From: Enterobacter ludwigii
Lineage (GTDB): Bacteria; Pseudomonadota; Gammaproteobacteria; Enterobacterales; Enterobacteriaceae
Direction: 5' to 3'
Assembly: GCA_023023105.1 (NCBI GenBank)
Contig: CP083824.1
Coordinates: forward strand, 4,464,001-4,528,000
DNA length: 64,000 nt
Shown here: in pieces, positions 1 to 11,725 of the stretch
Layout: every line of letters begins with the position of its first letter
Position numbering within the stretch: position 1 is the first letter of the stretch
Made by a program: the position numbers and the translations under genes
Notes under the pieces: model-generated
The model's input: only the letters and a program-made list of their open reading frames with translations
What the model was told of the DNA's origin: nothing
Database searches by the model: none

Positions 1-326
1 TCGTGGAGTTCGACCCGGAAGTCATCCACACCACCACCATCAGCGCCACACGCGGTGTCAGCCACTTTGTGCGCTTTGGTACCAGCCCGGCAATGGTTCC
101 GTCAACGGTGATCCATCAACTATCGGTTTATCAACAACCCGAAGGTATCACCGACCCGGAAACACCTTACTCAGGGGACTGCGTCGTCATCACGGAAGGT
201 GCTTTCGAAGGGTTGCAGGCGATTTTCGCTGAACCGGACGGCGAAGCACGCTCCATGCTGTTGCTCAACCTGCTGAACAAACAGGTTCTGCAAAGCGTTA
301 AAAACACCGACTTCCGCAAAGTTTAA
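1..326 (+). CDS. rfaH: RfaH, transcription antiterminator (3' part only)
   Basis: The frame is open from the window edge and gives the last 107-108 residues of a protein of about 162 residues in E. coli. It includes [18 protein letters not shown] and the KOW-side end [13 protein letters not shown]...[10 protein letters not shown]. RfaH is a specialised NusG paralogue that joins RNA polymerase at ops elements and boosts long operons for LPS, capsule, haemolysin and conjugation; its C-terminal domain switches from an alpha-helical to a beta-barrel form that recruits the ribosome. The N-terminal ops-reading domain lies outside the window. The stop overlaps the stop of convergent tatD by 4 bases. 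Confidence 0.97.
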   Translation, partial: VEFDPEVIHTTTISATRGVSHFVRFGTSPAMVPSTVIHQLSVYQQPEGITDPETPYSGDCVVITEGAFEGLQAIFAEPDGEARSMLLLNLLNKQVLQSVKNTDFRKV

Positions 327-1105
327 AAATCGATCCCAAACAGGTGACGCACGTTGTCATCCGTCTGCGCGGAAAGCCAGTGGGGATCTTCTCCGCGCCG
401 TTTCGCCACGTTCTCAACGATGTGCCCAAGATGTGCAGGTTCATTTCGCCGCGACGTCGGTTTGGGTTTCATGTCTCTCGGCAGCAGATAAGGCGCATCC
501 GTTTCCAGGAGCAAACGATCAGCCGGGATTACCGGCAACAGCTCGCGAAGCTCAAGCCCGCGGCGCTCATCACAAACCCAGCCAGTGATCCCCAGAAAGA
601 GCCCACGTTCCAGGCAATCCAAAGCCTCCTGTCGCGAACCGGTAAAGCAGTGCAGCACCGCACCGGGTATTTTATCCAGCCACGGGTTCAGAAGGGCAAG
701 AAAACGCTCATGCGCGTCGCGGCAGTGCAAAAACACCGGCATTCCAAGCTCAGCTGCCAGCGCAAGTTGTGCCGTGAACGCTTTTTCCTGCTCTTCAGGC
801 GTGGAAAAGTTACGGTTGAAATCGAGACCGCATTCGCCGATCGCCACCACTTCTGGCATCTTCGCCAGCCTGTACAGGGTATCGCCACTTTCCGCAGTCC
901 ACTGGCTGCTGTCATGAGGATGTACACCAGCGGTCGACCAGCAGCGCTCGTAGCGTTGCGCCAACAGCTGCGCCTGCTCGCTTTCATGCAGGTTGGTTCC
1001 TGTCAGCAACAGTCCTTTCACTCCGGCAGCAAACGCACGTGCAACGACCTCATCACGATCTTTCGCAAACTGCGAGCTGGTCAGGTTGAGTCCAATATCA
1101 AACAT
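323..1105 (-). CDS. tatD: TatD, metal-dependent 3'-5' DNase
   Basis: A 260-residue TatD-family hydrolase with a TIM-barrel metal site. Visible ligand motifs are [10 protein letters not shown] (about residues 60-69), [10 protein letters not shown] (E91), [15 protein letters not shown] and [11 protein letters not shown]. The family acts as Mg-dependent exonuclease linked to DNA repair and DNA fragmentation; a quality-control role for Tat substrates was proposed and disputed. The start MFDIGLNL was chosen because it gives the family length; a start four codons upstream (MEIR) is also open. It is the last gene after tatABC, separated from tatC by a strong hairpin, so its expression may be lower than that of the translocase genes. 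Confidence 0.95.
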   Translation of the reverse strand: MFDIGLNLTSSQFAKDRDEVVARAFAAGVKGLLLTGTNLHESEQAQLLAQRYERCWSTAGVHPHDSSQWTAESGDTLYRLAKMPEVVAIGECGLDFNRNFSTPEEQEKAFTAQLALAAELGMPVFLHCRDAHERFLALLNPWLDKIPGAVLHCFTGSRQEALDCLERGLFLGITGWVCDERRGLELRELLPVIPADRLLLETDAPYLLPRDMKPKPTSRRNEPAHLGHIVENVAKRRGEDPHWLSAQTDDNVRHLFGIDF

Positions 1106-1121
1106 GCGAATCTCCATATAA

Positions 1122-1143
1122 CAACCGCCCTGACGGGCGGTTG
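1122..1143 (-). terminator. Hairpin between tatC and tatD
   Basis: A perfect 9-bp inverted repeat (CAACCGCCC / GGGCGGTTG) with a 4-base loop fills the gap between the tatC stop and the tatD start. The flanking U tract is poor in both directions, so this may be a partial terminator or attenuator that lowers tatD expression, or an RNA end-protecting structure. Confidence 0.55.
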
Positions 1144-1146
1144 ATT

Positions 1147-1917
1147 TTACTCTTCAGTGGTCTTGTCTGACGTATCGTCTTCGTCATCTGTTCGACGTCC
1201 TTTACCCACGTAGAAACGCGAGAAGAAGACACCGACCTCGAACAGGCAATACATCGGTATGGCCAGCAGCGTCTGGGAGAACACATCCGGCGGTGTCAGC
1301 AGCATGCCAACCACAAATGCACCGACCAGGATATACGGACGCTTCTTACGCAGATCATCAGGGGTAGTCACCCCTACCCAGCAAAGCAACACAATGGCCA
1401 CCGGCACTTCGAATGCCACGCCAAAGGCCATAAACAGTGCCATCACAAAGCTGAGGTAGCTAGCGATATCCGTCGACACCTGGACACCTTCCGGCGCGGT
1501 ATGCGTCAGGAAGCCAAAGGCCAGCGGGAAGACAACGAAATAGGCAAACGCCATGCCGATATAGAACAGCAGCGAGCTGGATACCAGCAGCGGGATCACC
1601 AGCTTGCGTTCGTGTTTGTACAGTGCCGGCGCCACAAATGCCCACACCTGGTAAAGAATGATCGGCGCAGACGCAATCAACGATACCCAGAAAGTAAGCT
1701 TAATAGGGGTGAAAAACGGTGATGCAACATCTGTTGCAATCATCGTTGCCCCCAGCGGCATCTGCTTGATCAGCGGCGCAGAGACCACTTGATAGATGTC
1801 ATTGGCGAAGTAGACCAGACACAGGAATATGAGTAAAACTGCAATAATGCAGTTTAACAGTCGCTTACGCAGCTCTATAAGGTGCGTAATAAGCGGTTGA
1901 GTATCATCTACTGCCAT
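1147..1917 (-). CDS. tatC: TatC, twin-arginine translocase core subunit
   Basis: A 256-residue inner-membrane protein with six hydrophobic segments, starting [21 protein letters not shown]. The N-terminal cytosolic stretch and first loop form the receptor for the RR signal peptide; with TatB it makes the recognition complex that recruits TatA to move folded proteins across the inner membrane. The C-terminal tail is acidic ([13 protein letters not shown]). The gene follows tatB after two bases, as part of tatABC. Confidence 0.98.
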   Translation of the reverse strand: MAVDDTQPLITHLIELRKRLLNCIIAVLLIFLCLVYFANDIYQVVSAPLIKQMPLGATMIATDVASPFFTPIKLTFWVSLIASAPIILYQVWAFVAPALYKHERKLVIPLLVSSSLLFYIGMAFAYFVVFPLAFGFLTHTAPEGVQVSTDIASYLSFVMALFMAFGVAFEVPVAIVLLCWVGVTTPDDLRKKRPYILVGAFVVGMLLTPPDVFSQTLLAIPMYCLFEVGVFFSRFYVGKGRRTDDEDDTSDKTTEE

Positions 1918-1919
1918 GT

Positions 1920-2462
1920 TTACGCTTTATCACTCGACGATGGGGATGATTCGGAAACAGGCGCGGCGGGCTTAACTTCAGCCGCTTTTACCGCTGGCTC
2001 TTCCGGCTGCGCCTGTTTTTTCGGTTCAGGTTCCTGCGGCGTTTGTTCAGGCGCTACAGCCTGATGTTCAGCGCTAGCAGGCGTTACGCCCTCGCGCTGC
2101 TCCTCGCTGCCCTTCACCACCGGGTTATGGATGGTGTTCGCTTCATCACTCGCTTTTTCAGGATCGTTAATGCTATAGGAGCGCTTCATTGATTCCGCCG
2201 CTTCGCGCAGCTCATCCATTGAGGCTTTCAGTTCCGGCGTCAGGTTATCCATGCTCGCCTTCTCTACCTTTTTCAGGCTTTCCTGAAACTCCTGCAACTT
2301 AAGTTCCTGTGCCAGCTCATTCTGAACGGTCGATGCAAGCGATCTCAGCGCACGAACCCAGCCCGCAACAGTTTTCACCGCCACCGGCAGACGCTGCGGC
2401 CCCAAAACGATCAGGCCAATCACAAAGACCAGCAGCAGCTCACTAAAACCAATGTCGAACAC
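1920..2462 (-). CDS. tatB: TatB, twin-arginine translocase subunit
   Basis: 180 residues, starting [21 protein letters not shown]: one N-terminal membrane helix with the conserved Glu8 and the hinge GPQRLP, then an amphipathic helix. The rest is a hydrophilic tail rich in Pro, Ala, Glu and Lys, a little longer than the 171-residue E. coli protein; this tail is the variable part of the family. TatB partners TatC in signal-peptide binding. It lies three bases from tatA and two from tatC, so the three are surely co-transcribed. Confidence 0.98.
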   Translation of the reverse strand: MFDIGFSELLLVFVIGLIVLGPQRLPVAVKTVAGWVRALRSLASTVQNELAQELKLQEFQESLKKVEKASMDNLTPELKASMDELREAAESMKRSYSINDPEKASDEANTIHNPVVKGSEEQREGVTPASAEHQAVAPEQTPQEPEPKKQAQPEEPAVKAAEVKPAAPVSESSPSSSDKA

Positions 2463-2465
2463 GAC

Positions 2466-2720
2466 TTACACCTGCTCTTTATCGTGGCGTTTAGCGTCTT
2501 CCTTTTTGGTTTCGTCTTGCTTGTCGGAGATGGATTTAGCAGTAAAGTCAGCGTCCTGGCTGGTTTTATCCTGCTTGCTCTCATCATCGCTCATCGCTTT
2601 CTTGAAGCCTTTGATAGACGCGCCCAGATCGGAACCGATAGAACCGAGCTTTTTGGTGCCGAACAGCAGCACGACGATGACGGCAATGATCAACAATTGC
2701 CAGATACTGATACCACCCAT
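2466..2720 (-). CDS. tatA: TatA, twin-arginine translocase pore-forming subunit
   Basis: 84 residues, starting [21 protein letters not shown] followed by the hinge [14 protein letters not shown] and an amphipathic helix, then a charged tail rich in Lys, Asp and Gln. TatA oligomerises around a substrate-loaded TatBC complex to let folded proteins through the inner membrane. First gene of tatABC; the roughly 76-base gap to ubiB upstream should hold its promoter, although ubiB is on the same strand and read-through is possible. Confidence 0.98.
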   Translation of the reverse strand: MGGISIWQLLIIAVIVVLLFGTKKLGSIGSDLGASIKGFKKAMSDDESKQDKTSQDADFTAKSISDKQDETKKEDAKRHDKEQV

Positions 2721-2796
2721 ACAAGTTCCTCAGGGATAGATGATTAATTAGTCAGGTCGTATTATACGTATGCAACCTGTCGATAGCGACGCAAAA

Positions 2797-5039
<2,243 letters not shown>

Positions 5040-5052
5040 AAGACACCTCCAC

Positions 5053-5808
5053 TCAGAATTTGTAACCGCGATGCAGCGCGACGACACCCGCCGTCAGGTT
5101 GAAATATTCAACATTCTCAAATTCCGCATCCTGCATCATGGCTTTTAATGTGTCCTGATCCGGGTGCATACGAATAGATTCAGCCAGATAACGGTAGCTT
5201 TCCGCGTCGTTTGCCACCAGCTCACCAATGCGAGGGAGTACGTGGAATGAATAAGCGTCGTAAGCTTTGCTCAGTGGTTCAATAATCGGTTTAGAGAACT
5301 CAAGCACCAGCAGACGTCCACCCGGCTTCAGCACGCGGTACATAGAACGCAGCGCTTTCTCTTTATCAGTGACGTTACGCAGACCGAAGGAGATGGTAAT
5401 GCAGTCAAAAGTGTTGTCCGGGAATGGCAGCGCTTCGGCGTTCGCCTGCACATATTCCACATTCCCCACCACGCCGATGTTACGCAGCTTTTCGCGTCCC
5501 ATTTTCAGCATTGAATCATTAATATCTGCCAGAACGACACGGCCAGTTTCGCCTACCAGGCGAGAGAATTTCGCGGTTAAATCGCCCGTGCCGCCAGCTA
5601 AATCAAGCACCGTTTGTCCACGACGCACACCGCTGCAGTCGATGGTGAAGCGCTTCCACAAGCGATGAATACCGAATGACATCAAGTCATTCATCACATC
5701 GTACTTCGCCGCCACAGAGTGAAATACGTGGGCCACCATGTCAGCTTTCTGCGCTTTGGCAACAGTCTGAAAACCAAAGTGCGTCGTGTCTTGTGAATCG
5801 TCAACCAT
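5053..5808 (-). CDS. ubiE: UbiE, quinone C-methyltransferase
   Basis: 251-residue class I SAM methyltransferase. Motif I for SAM binding is [15 protein letters not shown], then [15 protein letters not shown] and VLEFSKP as later family motifs. It methylates demethylmenaquinone to menaquinone and the ubiquinone precursor DDMQH2 to DMQH2. First gene of ubiE-ubiJ-ubiB; the 66-base gap to rmuC upstream should hold a promoter. Confidence 0.98.
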   Translation of the reverse strand: MVDDSQDTTHFGFQTVAKAQKADMVAHVFHSVAAKYDVMNDLMSFGIHRLWKRFTIDCSGVRRGQTVLDLAGGTGDLTAKFSRLVGETGRVVLADINDSMLKMGREKLRNIGVVGNVEYVQANAEALPFPDNTFDCITISFGLRNVTDKEKALRSMYRVLKPGGRLLVLEFSKPIIEPLSKAYDAYSFHVLPRIGELVANDAESYRYLAESIRMHPDQDTLKAMMQDAEFENVEYFNLTAGVVALHRGYKF

Positions 5809-5874
5809 CTCAGAGCCTGCTTATCAGTAAAATGTTTGTGAAGTGTACCAGATTGGACGCGTTTGCCCTACGAT

Positions 5875-7332
5875 TCAACCACCGCGAAACAAACGCGTCG
5901 GCTGCTCATCTGGCGATAATTCCGCTGCTAGATCGTTGTCTTCACTGTTTGTCTTTTGTTCAGCACTGCCTTCACGCAGGCGGAACTCCTCGTCCTGCGA
6001 CGTGGCCTGTTCAACCAGTTCCGGATTAATCTCGCGTTTTACTTCGACGCCCAGACTACGGAATGCCTCAGCTTGTGCCAGTAAGTTGCCACGTCCGGAG
6101 GAGAGTTTTTTCATTGCCTGACGGTAGTTATCCTGCGCGCGGTCAAGGCTTTGCCCGACCGAGGACATATCGTCCACGAACAGACGCATTTTGTCGTACA
6201 GCTTGCTGGCTCGATCGGCAATCTGTTGCGCATTGCGGCTCTGGTGTTCATAGCGCCACAGGTTCGCAATGGTTCGCAAGGCCACCAGCAACGTGGTCGG
6301 GCTGACCAGCATAATGTTATTTTTCAGCGCTTCGGTGATCAGTTCAGGCTGCCTGTCGAGTGCCAGCAGGAAGGCCGGTTCAACCGGAATGAACATCAGC
6401 ACGTAATCCAGTGAGCGCAGGCCCGGCAGTTGCTGGTAGTCTTTTCTGCCGAGCAGACGGATATGGTCACGCACGGAAGCAATATGCTCCTGCAATGCCG
6501 ACTCTCGGGTGTAATCATCTTCCGCATTAAAGTAGCGCTCATATGCCACCAGCGTCATTTTGGCGTCGATGACAACGTCTTTGCCCTGAGGCAGACGCAC
6601 TATGACATCGGGCTGCATGCGCGAGCGAGCATCATTTTCGATGCTGACCTGAGTCTCATACTCATAACCTTCACGCAGGCCTGAGGCCTCGAGCACGCGG
6701 GTCAGGACCACTTCCCCCCAGTTTCCCTGGGTTTTGTTATCCCCTTTCAGCGCGCGAGTCAGGTTGACCGCCTCCTGCGCCATCTGTGCATTCAGTTGCT
6801 GAAGATTGCGAATCTCATGCGCCAGCGTGTGCCGCTCGCGAGCCTCCTGACCAAAACTGTCTTGCACCTGACGACGAAAACCGTCCAGCTGTTCACGCAG
6901 AGGCGTCAGAAGGCTGTTCAGGCTCTGGCGATTCTGTTCATCAACGCGGCGGTTGCTGTGTTCGAAAATGCGGTTGGCGAGGTTTTCAAACTGTTCGCTG
7001 AGGCGTTGCTCGCTGTTGATCATCTGGCGGATTTTGTCTTCCGCATGCAGTTGGGTGGATTCAAGACGGGTGGTCACTTCGCGGAGATCAGCTTCCAGCG
7101 AGGTGTTGATATCCCGCAGGTTGCGTAGTTCGTTGTTGAGCAACTCGCACTCATCGCGCCAGTGCCCGCTCAGAGCAAGCTGTTGTTTTGCCGCGCTTAA
7201 ATCGGCGACCATCTCTTCTCGCTCGGCCAGCTGATCGGCCTTCTGCTGTGCATGCTGGTAGCTGGAAATGAGCCAGCCAATCCCTAAGCCCACCAGCGCA
7301 ATCACCGCGTAAATCAGGATCGAGATATCCAC
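5875..7332 (-). CDS. rmuC: RmuC, nuclease-fold DNA recombination protein
   Basis: 485 residues. It opens with a single hydrophobic helix (ISILIYAVIALVGLGIGWLI), followed by about 150 residues of coiled coil rich in Glu, Gln and Arg. The RmuC domain follows, with the conserved GNWGEVVLTRVLEASGL and PDVIVRLPQGKDVVIDAKM stretches; the last resembles the catalytic part of restriction-type nucleases. Loss raises inversion at short inverted repeats in E. coli; the biochemical activity is poorly known. The tail after about residue 420 is acidic and variable. Confidence 0.96.
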   Translation of the reverse strand: MDISILIYAVIALVGLGIGWLISSYQHAQQKADQLAEREEMVADLSAAKQQLALSGHWRDECELLNNELRNLRDINTSLEADLREVTTRLESTQLHAEDKIRQMINSEQRLSEQFENLANRIFEHSNRRVDEQNRQSLNSLLTPLREQLDGFRRQVQDSFGQEARERHTLAHEIRNLQQLNAQMAQEAVNLTRALKGDNKTQGNWGEVVLTRVLEASGLREGYEYETQVSIENDARSRMQPDVIVRLPQGKDVVIDAKMTLVAYERYFNAEDDYTRESALQEHIASVRDHIRLLGRKDYQQLPGLRSLDYVLMFIPVEPAFLLALDRQPELITEALKNNIMLVSPTTLLVALRTIANLWRYEHQSRNAQQIADRASKLYDKMRLFVDDMSSVGQSLDRAQDNYRQAMKKLSSGRGNLLAQAEAFRSLGVEVKREINPELVEQATSQDEEFRLREGSAEQKTNSEDNDLAAELSPDEQPTRLFRGG

Positions 7333-7424
7333 AATGCCCCCTGCATCAACGTATTACCCGCACAAAATAGAATTGTGCTGTATAAACGTCCAGTTTGAAA
7401 GGGTTTTCCTGCGAGGTGCTACGC

Positions 7425-7455
7425 AAAAAATAAAGGCCGAACGTGTCGGCCTTTT
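7425..7455 (-). terminator. Intrinsic terminator of udp
   Basis: On the minus strand, a stem AAAAGGCCGA / TCGGCCTTT with a short loop is followed by a U-rich run (complement of the A-rich tract at 7425-7431). It begins about 20 bases past the udp stop and separates udp from rmuC. Confidence 0.85.
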
Positions 7456-7475
7456 ATTGCATGCAGAAGAGAGGA

Positions 7476-8237
7476 CTAGATCAGGCGACGCGCCGCTTCC
7501 ACCACGATTTTCACGGCATGACTTTCGGTCTGCTTCATGGTTTCGGCGTTCGGGATCTCCTGCTGGGTACGGTTGACGATAACGCCCGCCACCATACCGG
7601 CACGCAGACCCTGGCTTGCGCACATGGTCAGCAGCGTCGCAGACTCCATTTCGTAGTTCATTACGCCCATGGACTGCCACTCTTCCATAGAACCTTTGAA
7701 ACGGCTCACCACGCGACCAGAGAAGGTGTCATAGCGCTCCTGGCCTGGGTAGAAGGTATCGGAAGAGGCAGTTACACCCACGTGCGTGGTCGCGCCCACA
7801 GATTTCGCCGCTTCAACCAGCGCAGTGGTACATTCGAAGTCTGCCACTGCCGGGAATTCCATTGGCGCGAAGTGCAGGCTTGCCCCGTCCAGACGCACAG
7901 ATGCGGTGGTGACCAGCACGTCACCGACATTGATATGCGGCTGAATAGCGCCGGTGGTACCGATACGCAGGAAAGTACGAATGCCCAGTTGCGCCAGCTC
8001 TTCAACAGCAATGGAGGTCGACGGGCCACCGATACCGGTAGAACACACGATCACGGCTTTGCCATCCAGCTCTGCACGCCAGGTGGTGAATTCACGATGG
8101 GCTGCCAGCTTAACCGGCTTATCCATCAGCGCGGCGATCTTTTCCACACGCTCAGGATCACCCGGGACGATAGCGAGCGTAGCCCCTTGTAAATCGTTTT
8201 TGGTGAGGCCGAGATGAAAAACATCAGACTTAGACAT
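7476..8237 (-). CDS. udp: Uridine phosphorylase
   Basis: 253 residues, starting [19 protein letters not shown]. It cleaves uridine with phosphate to uracil and ribose-1-phosphate in pyrimidine salvage. The phosphate-binding residues are in [12 protein letters not shown] and the family signature [17 protein letters not shown] is present, as is the nucleoside-binding [13 protein letters not shown]. The upstream region carries two CRP sites 52 bp apart, the arrangement used in E. coli for joint CRP and CytR control. Confidence 0.98.
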   Translation of the reverse strand: MSKSDVFHLGLTKNDLQGATLAIVPGDPERVEKIAALMDKPVKLAAHREFTTWRAELDGKAVIVCSTGIGGPSTSIAVEELAQLGIRTFLRIGTTGAIQPHINVGDVLVTTASVRLDGASLHFAPMEFPAVADFECTTALVEAAKSVGATTHVGVTASSDTFYPGQERYDTFSGRVVSRFKGSMEEWQSMGVMNYEMESATLLTMCASQGLRAGMVAGVIVNRTQQEIPNAETMKQTESHAVKIVVEAARRLI

Positions 8238-8309
8238 AGGTGACTCCTCTGTGGGTCGGTTAGTCAGAAGAAGTAAAATGGTACTTTACAGAAGCAATAC
8301 GCATAATTT

Positions 8310-8325
8310 CGTGATGCACTTCACC
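8310..8325 (-). promoter_or_regulatory. CRP site 1 upstream of udp
   Basis: CGTGA-TGCACT-TCACC matches the TGTGA-N6-TCACA core at 8 of 10 positions. It is the proximal of two sites upstream of udp. If the E. coli arrangement holds it is centred near -41.5, which puts the start of transcription near 8276. Confidence 0.75.
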
Positions 8326-8361
8326 ATGAGTGAAAATGATTGCAGTAAATTTCCATGAAAA

Positions 8362-8377
8362 AGTGATTTACATCACA
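8362..8377 (-). promoter_or_regulatory. CRP site 2 upstream of udp
   Basis: AGTGA-TTTACA-TCACA matches the CRP core at 9 of 10 positions. Its centre is 52 bp from site 1, as in E. coli udp, where CytR binds between the two CRP dimers. It could also influence divergent ysgA. Confidence 0.8.
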
Positions 8378-8492
8378 TTAACAAGTTATATCGTGGTGTG
8401 CTGCACAAAAGATAGACCGTTTAAGGCACTGTGGGTTGTTAACCTGGTGTCTATATTTACCTTTGCGCTAACTCATTGGTACGGAGAATGCC

Positions 8493-9299
8493 ATGACTGA
8501 AAAAATCGGTTTTGCACCTGCTGCAGCCCCGCATGCTTCAACCATCGTTTCAACGCCCAAAGAGGCCATAACGGCGGGTGAGACCTCCATCCCCTCGCAG
8601 GGGGATAATATGCCGGCTTACCACGCGCGGCCAAAATCGGCAGAGGGTCCGCTGCCCATCGTCATTGTGGTTCAGGAAATTTTTGGTGTTCACGAACATA
8701 TCCGCGACCTCTGCCGCCGGCTGGCGCTGGAAGGGTATCTGGCCGTTGCGCCAGAGCTCTACTTCCGTCAGGGCGATCCGAACGACTACAGCGATATTCC
8801 AACATTACTCAGCAACCTGGTCAGCAAAGTCCCGGATGCGCAGGTCATGGCCGATCTCGACCACGTTGCCAGTTGGGCAGCACGTAACGGTGGTGATGCA
8901 CATCGTCTGATGGTGACGGGTTTCTGCTGGGGAGGGCGTATCAGCTGGCTGTATGCCGCCCATAACCCGCAGCTCAAAGCCGCTGTCGCCTGGTACGGCA
9001 AACTGGTGGGTGAAAAAACGCTGAATTCACCGAAACATCCGGTTGATATCGCCACCGAGTTGAATGCCCCCGTGTTAGGGCTTTACGGCGGTCAGGACAC
9101 CGGTATTTCACTGGATTCGGTAGAAACCATGCGCCATGCGCTCCGCGCGGCAAATGCGAAGGCGGAGATCGTGGTATACCCGGATGCCGGGCATGCATTT
9201 AATGCCGACTATCGTCCGAGTTATCACGAGGAATCTGCAAAAGACGGATGGCAGCGAATGCTGGCGTGGTTCAGCCAGTACGGCGGTAAAAAAGGGTAA
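8493..9299 (+). CDS. ysgA: Dienelactone-hydrolase family protein YsgA
   Basis: 268-residue alpha/beta hydrolase. The nucleophile is a cysteine in GFCWGGR, with the acid in LYGGQDTGI and the histidine in PDAGHAFNADYRPSY, the Cys-Asp-His triad of dienelactone hydrolases. No physiological substrate is established for the enterobacterial protein. It is divergent from udp and convergent with metE; a REP element follows its stop. Confidence 0.93.
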   Translation: MTEKIGFAPAAAPHASTIVSTPKEAITAGETSIPSQGDNMPAYHARPKSAEGPLPIVIVVQEIFGVHEHIRDLCRRLALEGYLAVAPELYFRQGDPNDYSDIPTLLSNLVSKVPDAQVMADLDHVASWAARNGGDAHRLMVTGFCWGGRISWLYAAHNPQLKAAVAWYGKLVGEKTLNSPKHPVDIATELNAPVLGLYGGQDTGISLDSVETMRHALRAANAKAEIVVYPDAGHAFNADYRPSYHEESAKDGWQRMLAWFSQYGGKKG

Positions 9300-9308
9300 A
9301 AGCAAAAA

Positions 9309-9340
9309 GCCCGGCGGCGATGACGCCTTACCGGGCCTAC
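9309..9340. repeat. REP palindrome between ysgA and metE
   Basis: GCCCGGCGGCGATGACGCC-TTA-CCGGGCCTAC has the imperfect palindrome and GC-rich ends of enterobacterial REP (PU) elements. It lies at the convergent junction of ysgA and metE and may protect or end both messages. Confidence 0.85.
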
Positions 9341-9346
9341 AACTTA

Positions 9347-11608
9347 TTACGCCTGACGCAAATTCTGCGCCGCCTGCACCATGTTCGCCAGTGCAGCGCG
9401 GGTTTCCGGCCAGCCGCGGGTTTTCAGTCCGCAGTCCGGGTTCACCCACAGACGCTCTGCCGGAATGCGCTGGGCCGCTTTTTTCAGTAGAGCTTCGATC
9501 CACTCCACACTCGGCACGTTCGGAGAGTGAATGTCGTACACCCCCGGTCCTATTTCGTTCGGGTAGTCGAACTCTTCAAATGACTCCAGCAGTTCCATGT
9601 CTGAACGCGATGTCTCGATGGTGATCACATCGGCATCCAGCGCGGCTATCGAATCCATGATGTCGTTAAATTCGCAGTAACACATGTGGGTGTGGATCTG
9701 GGTGTCGTCCTTCGCGACCGCGGCGTTGATGCGGAAAGCCTCCACGCCCCATTTCAGGTAGGCATCCCAGTCGCTACGACGCAGCGGCAGACCTTCGCGC
9801 AGCGCCGGTTCGTCGATCTGAATAATGCCAATGCCTGCGGCTTCCAGATCCGCCACTTCATCACGCAGTGCCAGCGCGATCTGTTTGGCGATGGTTTCGC
9901 GGCTCACGTCTTCACGCGGGAAGGACCAGCAGAGAATCGTTACCGGACCCGTGAGCATTCCTTTCACCGGTTTATCTGTCAGAGACTGGGCATACTTCGC
10001 CCATTCAACGGTAATCGCTTCTGGACGGCTGATATCACCAATCACCACCGGCGGCTTCACGCAGCGGGAACCGTAACTCTGCACCCAGCCATTTTGGGTA
10101 AACACGAAACCGTCCAGGTGTTCACCAAAGTATTCCACCATGTCGTTACGCTCGGCTTCACCGTGCACCAGAACATCCAGACCTAAACGTTCCTGCTCGA
10201 TAATCGCCTGTTTAATGTGTTCAGCGATACCGGTGCGGTAATGATTCGCATCCAGATTGCCCTTTTTGAAGTCCAGACGCAGGCCGCGGATCTCGGTAGT
10301 CTGCGGGAAAGAACCGATCGTCGTGGTTGGCCACGCAGGCAGATTAAAGCGGGCGCGCTGTGCTTCAGCGCGCACTTCATAGGCGCTCTGGCGCTGACTG
10401 TCCTGAGCCGTGATGGCTGCCAGACGTTTTTCGACTGCCGGGTTGTTTACGCGAGCCGAGTCGCGGCGGGCCTGGATCGGTGCGCTCCATTCGGTAATCG
10501 CTGCCGTGTCACCCGTGTTCAATGCATCACGCAGCAGCGTCAGCTCCTCACATTTCTGCAAGGCAAAGGCAAACCAGCTCTTCACTTCTGCGTCCAGACG
10601 GGTTTCAGCACTGAGATCGATTGGGCTATGCAACAGTGAACAAGACGATGCCACCCACAACTCACGTTTGCCGACGATGTCCTTAACCTGAGCGTATTTC
10701 TCAGTGAGATCGGCACGCCAGACGTTACGGCCATTCACCACACCGGCCGAGAGCAGCCAGTCCGCAGGCAGGCGTTTGTGCAGCTCCGCGACATCATCTT
10801 TACCGTGTACAAAGTCAACGTGCAGACCCTGCACTGGCAGCGCGGTGATGGTCTTCAGGTTTGGCGTCACGCCTTCGAAATAGGTAGTCAGCAGCAACTT
10901 CACCTGTCCGGCAAGTGCGTCATACGCCGGTTTGAAGGCATCTAGCCATTCCTGCGGCAACTCGAGCACCAGAGCAGGTTCGTCGATTTGCACCCACTGG
11001 ATACCGCGTTTGCCCAGCTCAATCAGCACCTGTTTGTAGACCGGAAGAATGTCGTTCAGCAGGCTGAGGCGATCAAACTGCTCACCCTTCACTTTGCCAA
11101 GCCACAGGTAAGTAACCGGCCCCAGCAGCACAGGCTTCACCTGGTGGCCCAGCGCCAGCGCTTCGTCCACCTCATCCAGTAATTGCGTCCAGGTCAGTTT
11201 GAACTGCTGACCTTTAACGAACTCCGGCACCATGTAGTGATAGTTGGTATTAAACCACTTGGTCATTTCAGCCGCTGCCGCTGGCTCACCTGTTGGCGCG
11301 CGACCACGGCCGATGCGGAACAGGGTGTCGATATCTACCGATCCATCTTTGTTCTGATGACGAGCCGGCACATTGCCAAGCAGCAGGCTTGTCGTCAGAA
11401 CATGGTCGTACCAGGCAAAATCGCCCACCGGCAGCAGGTCAATGCCCGCCTGTTTTTGCTGATCCCAGTGACGCGCACGCAGTTCGCGTCCAACGGCCAG
11501 CAGTTCTTCACGGGTGGTACTACCCGCCCAGTAGCTTTCTTGCGCTTTTTTCAGCTCGCGACGCAGGCCAACGCGAGGGAAACCGAGAGTGTGATTGCGG
11601 ATTGTCAT
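9347..11608 (-). CDS. metE: MetE, cobalamin-independent methionine synthase
   Basis: 753 residues, full length. Transfers the methyl group of 5-methyltetrahydropteroyl-tri-glutamate to homocysteine, the last step of methionine synthesis without vitamin B12. Two duplicated TIM-barrel halves; the C-terminal half carries the zinc site in [11 protein letters not shown] and in the final [12 protein letters not shown]. The divergent metR and the shared intergenic region, with tandem met boxes and a MetR-type site, indicate MetJ repression and MetR/homocysteine activation. Confidence 0.98.
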   Translation of the reverse strand: MTIRNHTLGFPRVGLRRELKKAQESYWAGSTTREELLAVGRELRARHWDQQKQAGIDLLPVGDFAWYDHVLTTSLLLGNVPARHQNKDGSVDIDTLFRIGRGRAPTGEPAAAAEMTKWFNTNYHYMVPEFVKGQQFKLTWTQLLDEVDEALALGHQVKPVLLGPVTYLWLGKVKGEQFDRLSLLNDILPVYKQVLIELGKRGIQWVQIDEPALVLELPQEWLDAFKPAYDALAGQVKLLLTTYFEGVTPNLKTITALPVQGLHVDFVHGKDDVAELHKRLPADWLLSAGVVNGRNVWRADLTEKYAQVKDIVGKRELWVASSCSLLHSPIDLSAETRLDAEVKSWFAFALQKCEELTLLRDALNTGDTAAITEWSAPIQARRDSARVNNPAVEKRLAAITAQDSQRQSAYEVRAEAQRARFNLPAWPTTTIGSFPQTTEIRGLRLDFKKGNLDANHYRTGIAEHIKQAIIEQERLGLDVLVHGEAERNDMVEYFGEHLDGFVFTQNGWVQSYGSRCVKPPVVIGDISRPEAITVEWAKYAQSLTDKPVKGMLTGPVTILCWSFPREDVSRETIAKQIALALRDEVADLEAAGIGIIQIDEPALREGLPLRRSDWDAYLKWGVEAFRINAAVAKDDTQIHTHMCYCEFNDIMDSIAALDADVITIETSRSDMELLESFEEFDYPNEIGPGVYDIHSPNVPSVEWIEALLKKAAQRIPAERLWVNPDCGLKTRGWPETRAALANMVQAAQNLRQA

Positions 11609-11637
11609 GTCATGCCCCTTGTCAATTTTCGGTATTT

Positions 11638-11661
11638 AGACGTCCAGATGTTTACACATCC
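11638..11661. promoter_or_regulatory. MetJ operator (tandem met boxes)
   Basis: Three adjacent 8-mers, AGACGTCC, AGATGTTT and ACACATCC, match the met box AGACGTCT at 7, 5 and 4 positions. They lie between divergent metE and metR, so MetJ with S-adenosylmethionine would repress both directions. Confidence 0.75.
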
Positions 11662-11712
11662 ATAATTGGCGGTTACTGTATATTCCTCAAGCGCAAAATG
11701 TTCATGGCGAAG

Positions 11713-11725
11713 TGAAGGACTTTCA
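11713..11725. promoter_or_regulatory. Possible MetR site at the metR start
   Basis: TGAA-GGACT-TTCA fits the MetR consensus TGAA-N5-TTCA exactly. It overlaps the metR ribosome-binding site and the first base of its ATG, an odd place for an operator, so it may be chance or a metR autoregulation site. Confidence 0.4.

Noticed and set aside
344..1144. 266-codon open frame antisense to tatD
   Set aside because: A shadow of tatD, with Arg/Gln/His-rich sequence and no recognisable domain.
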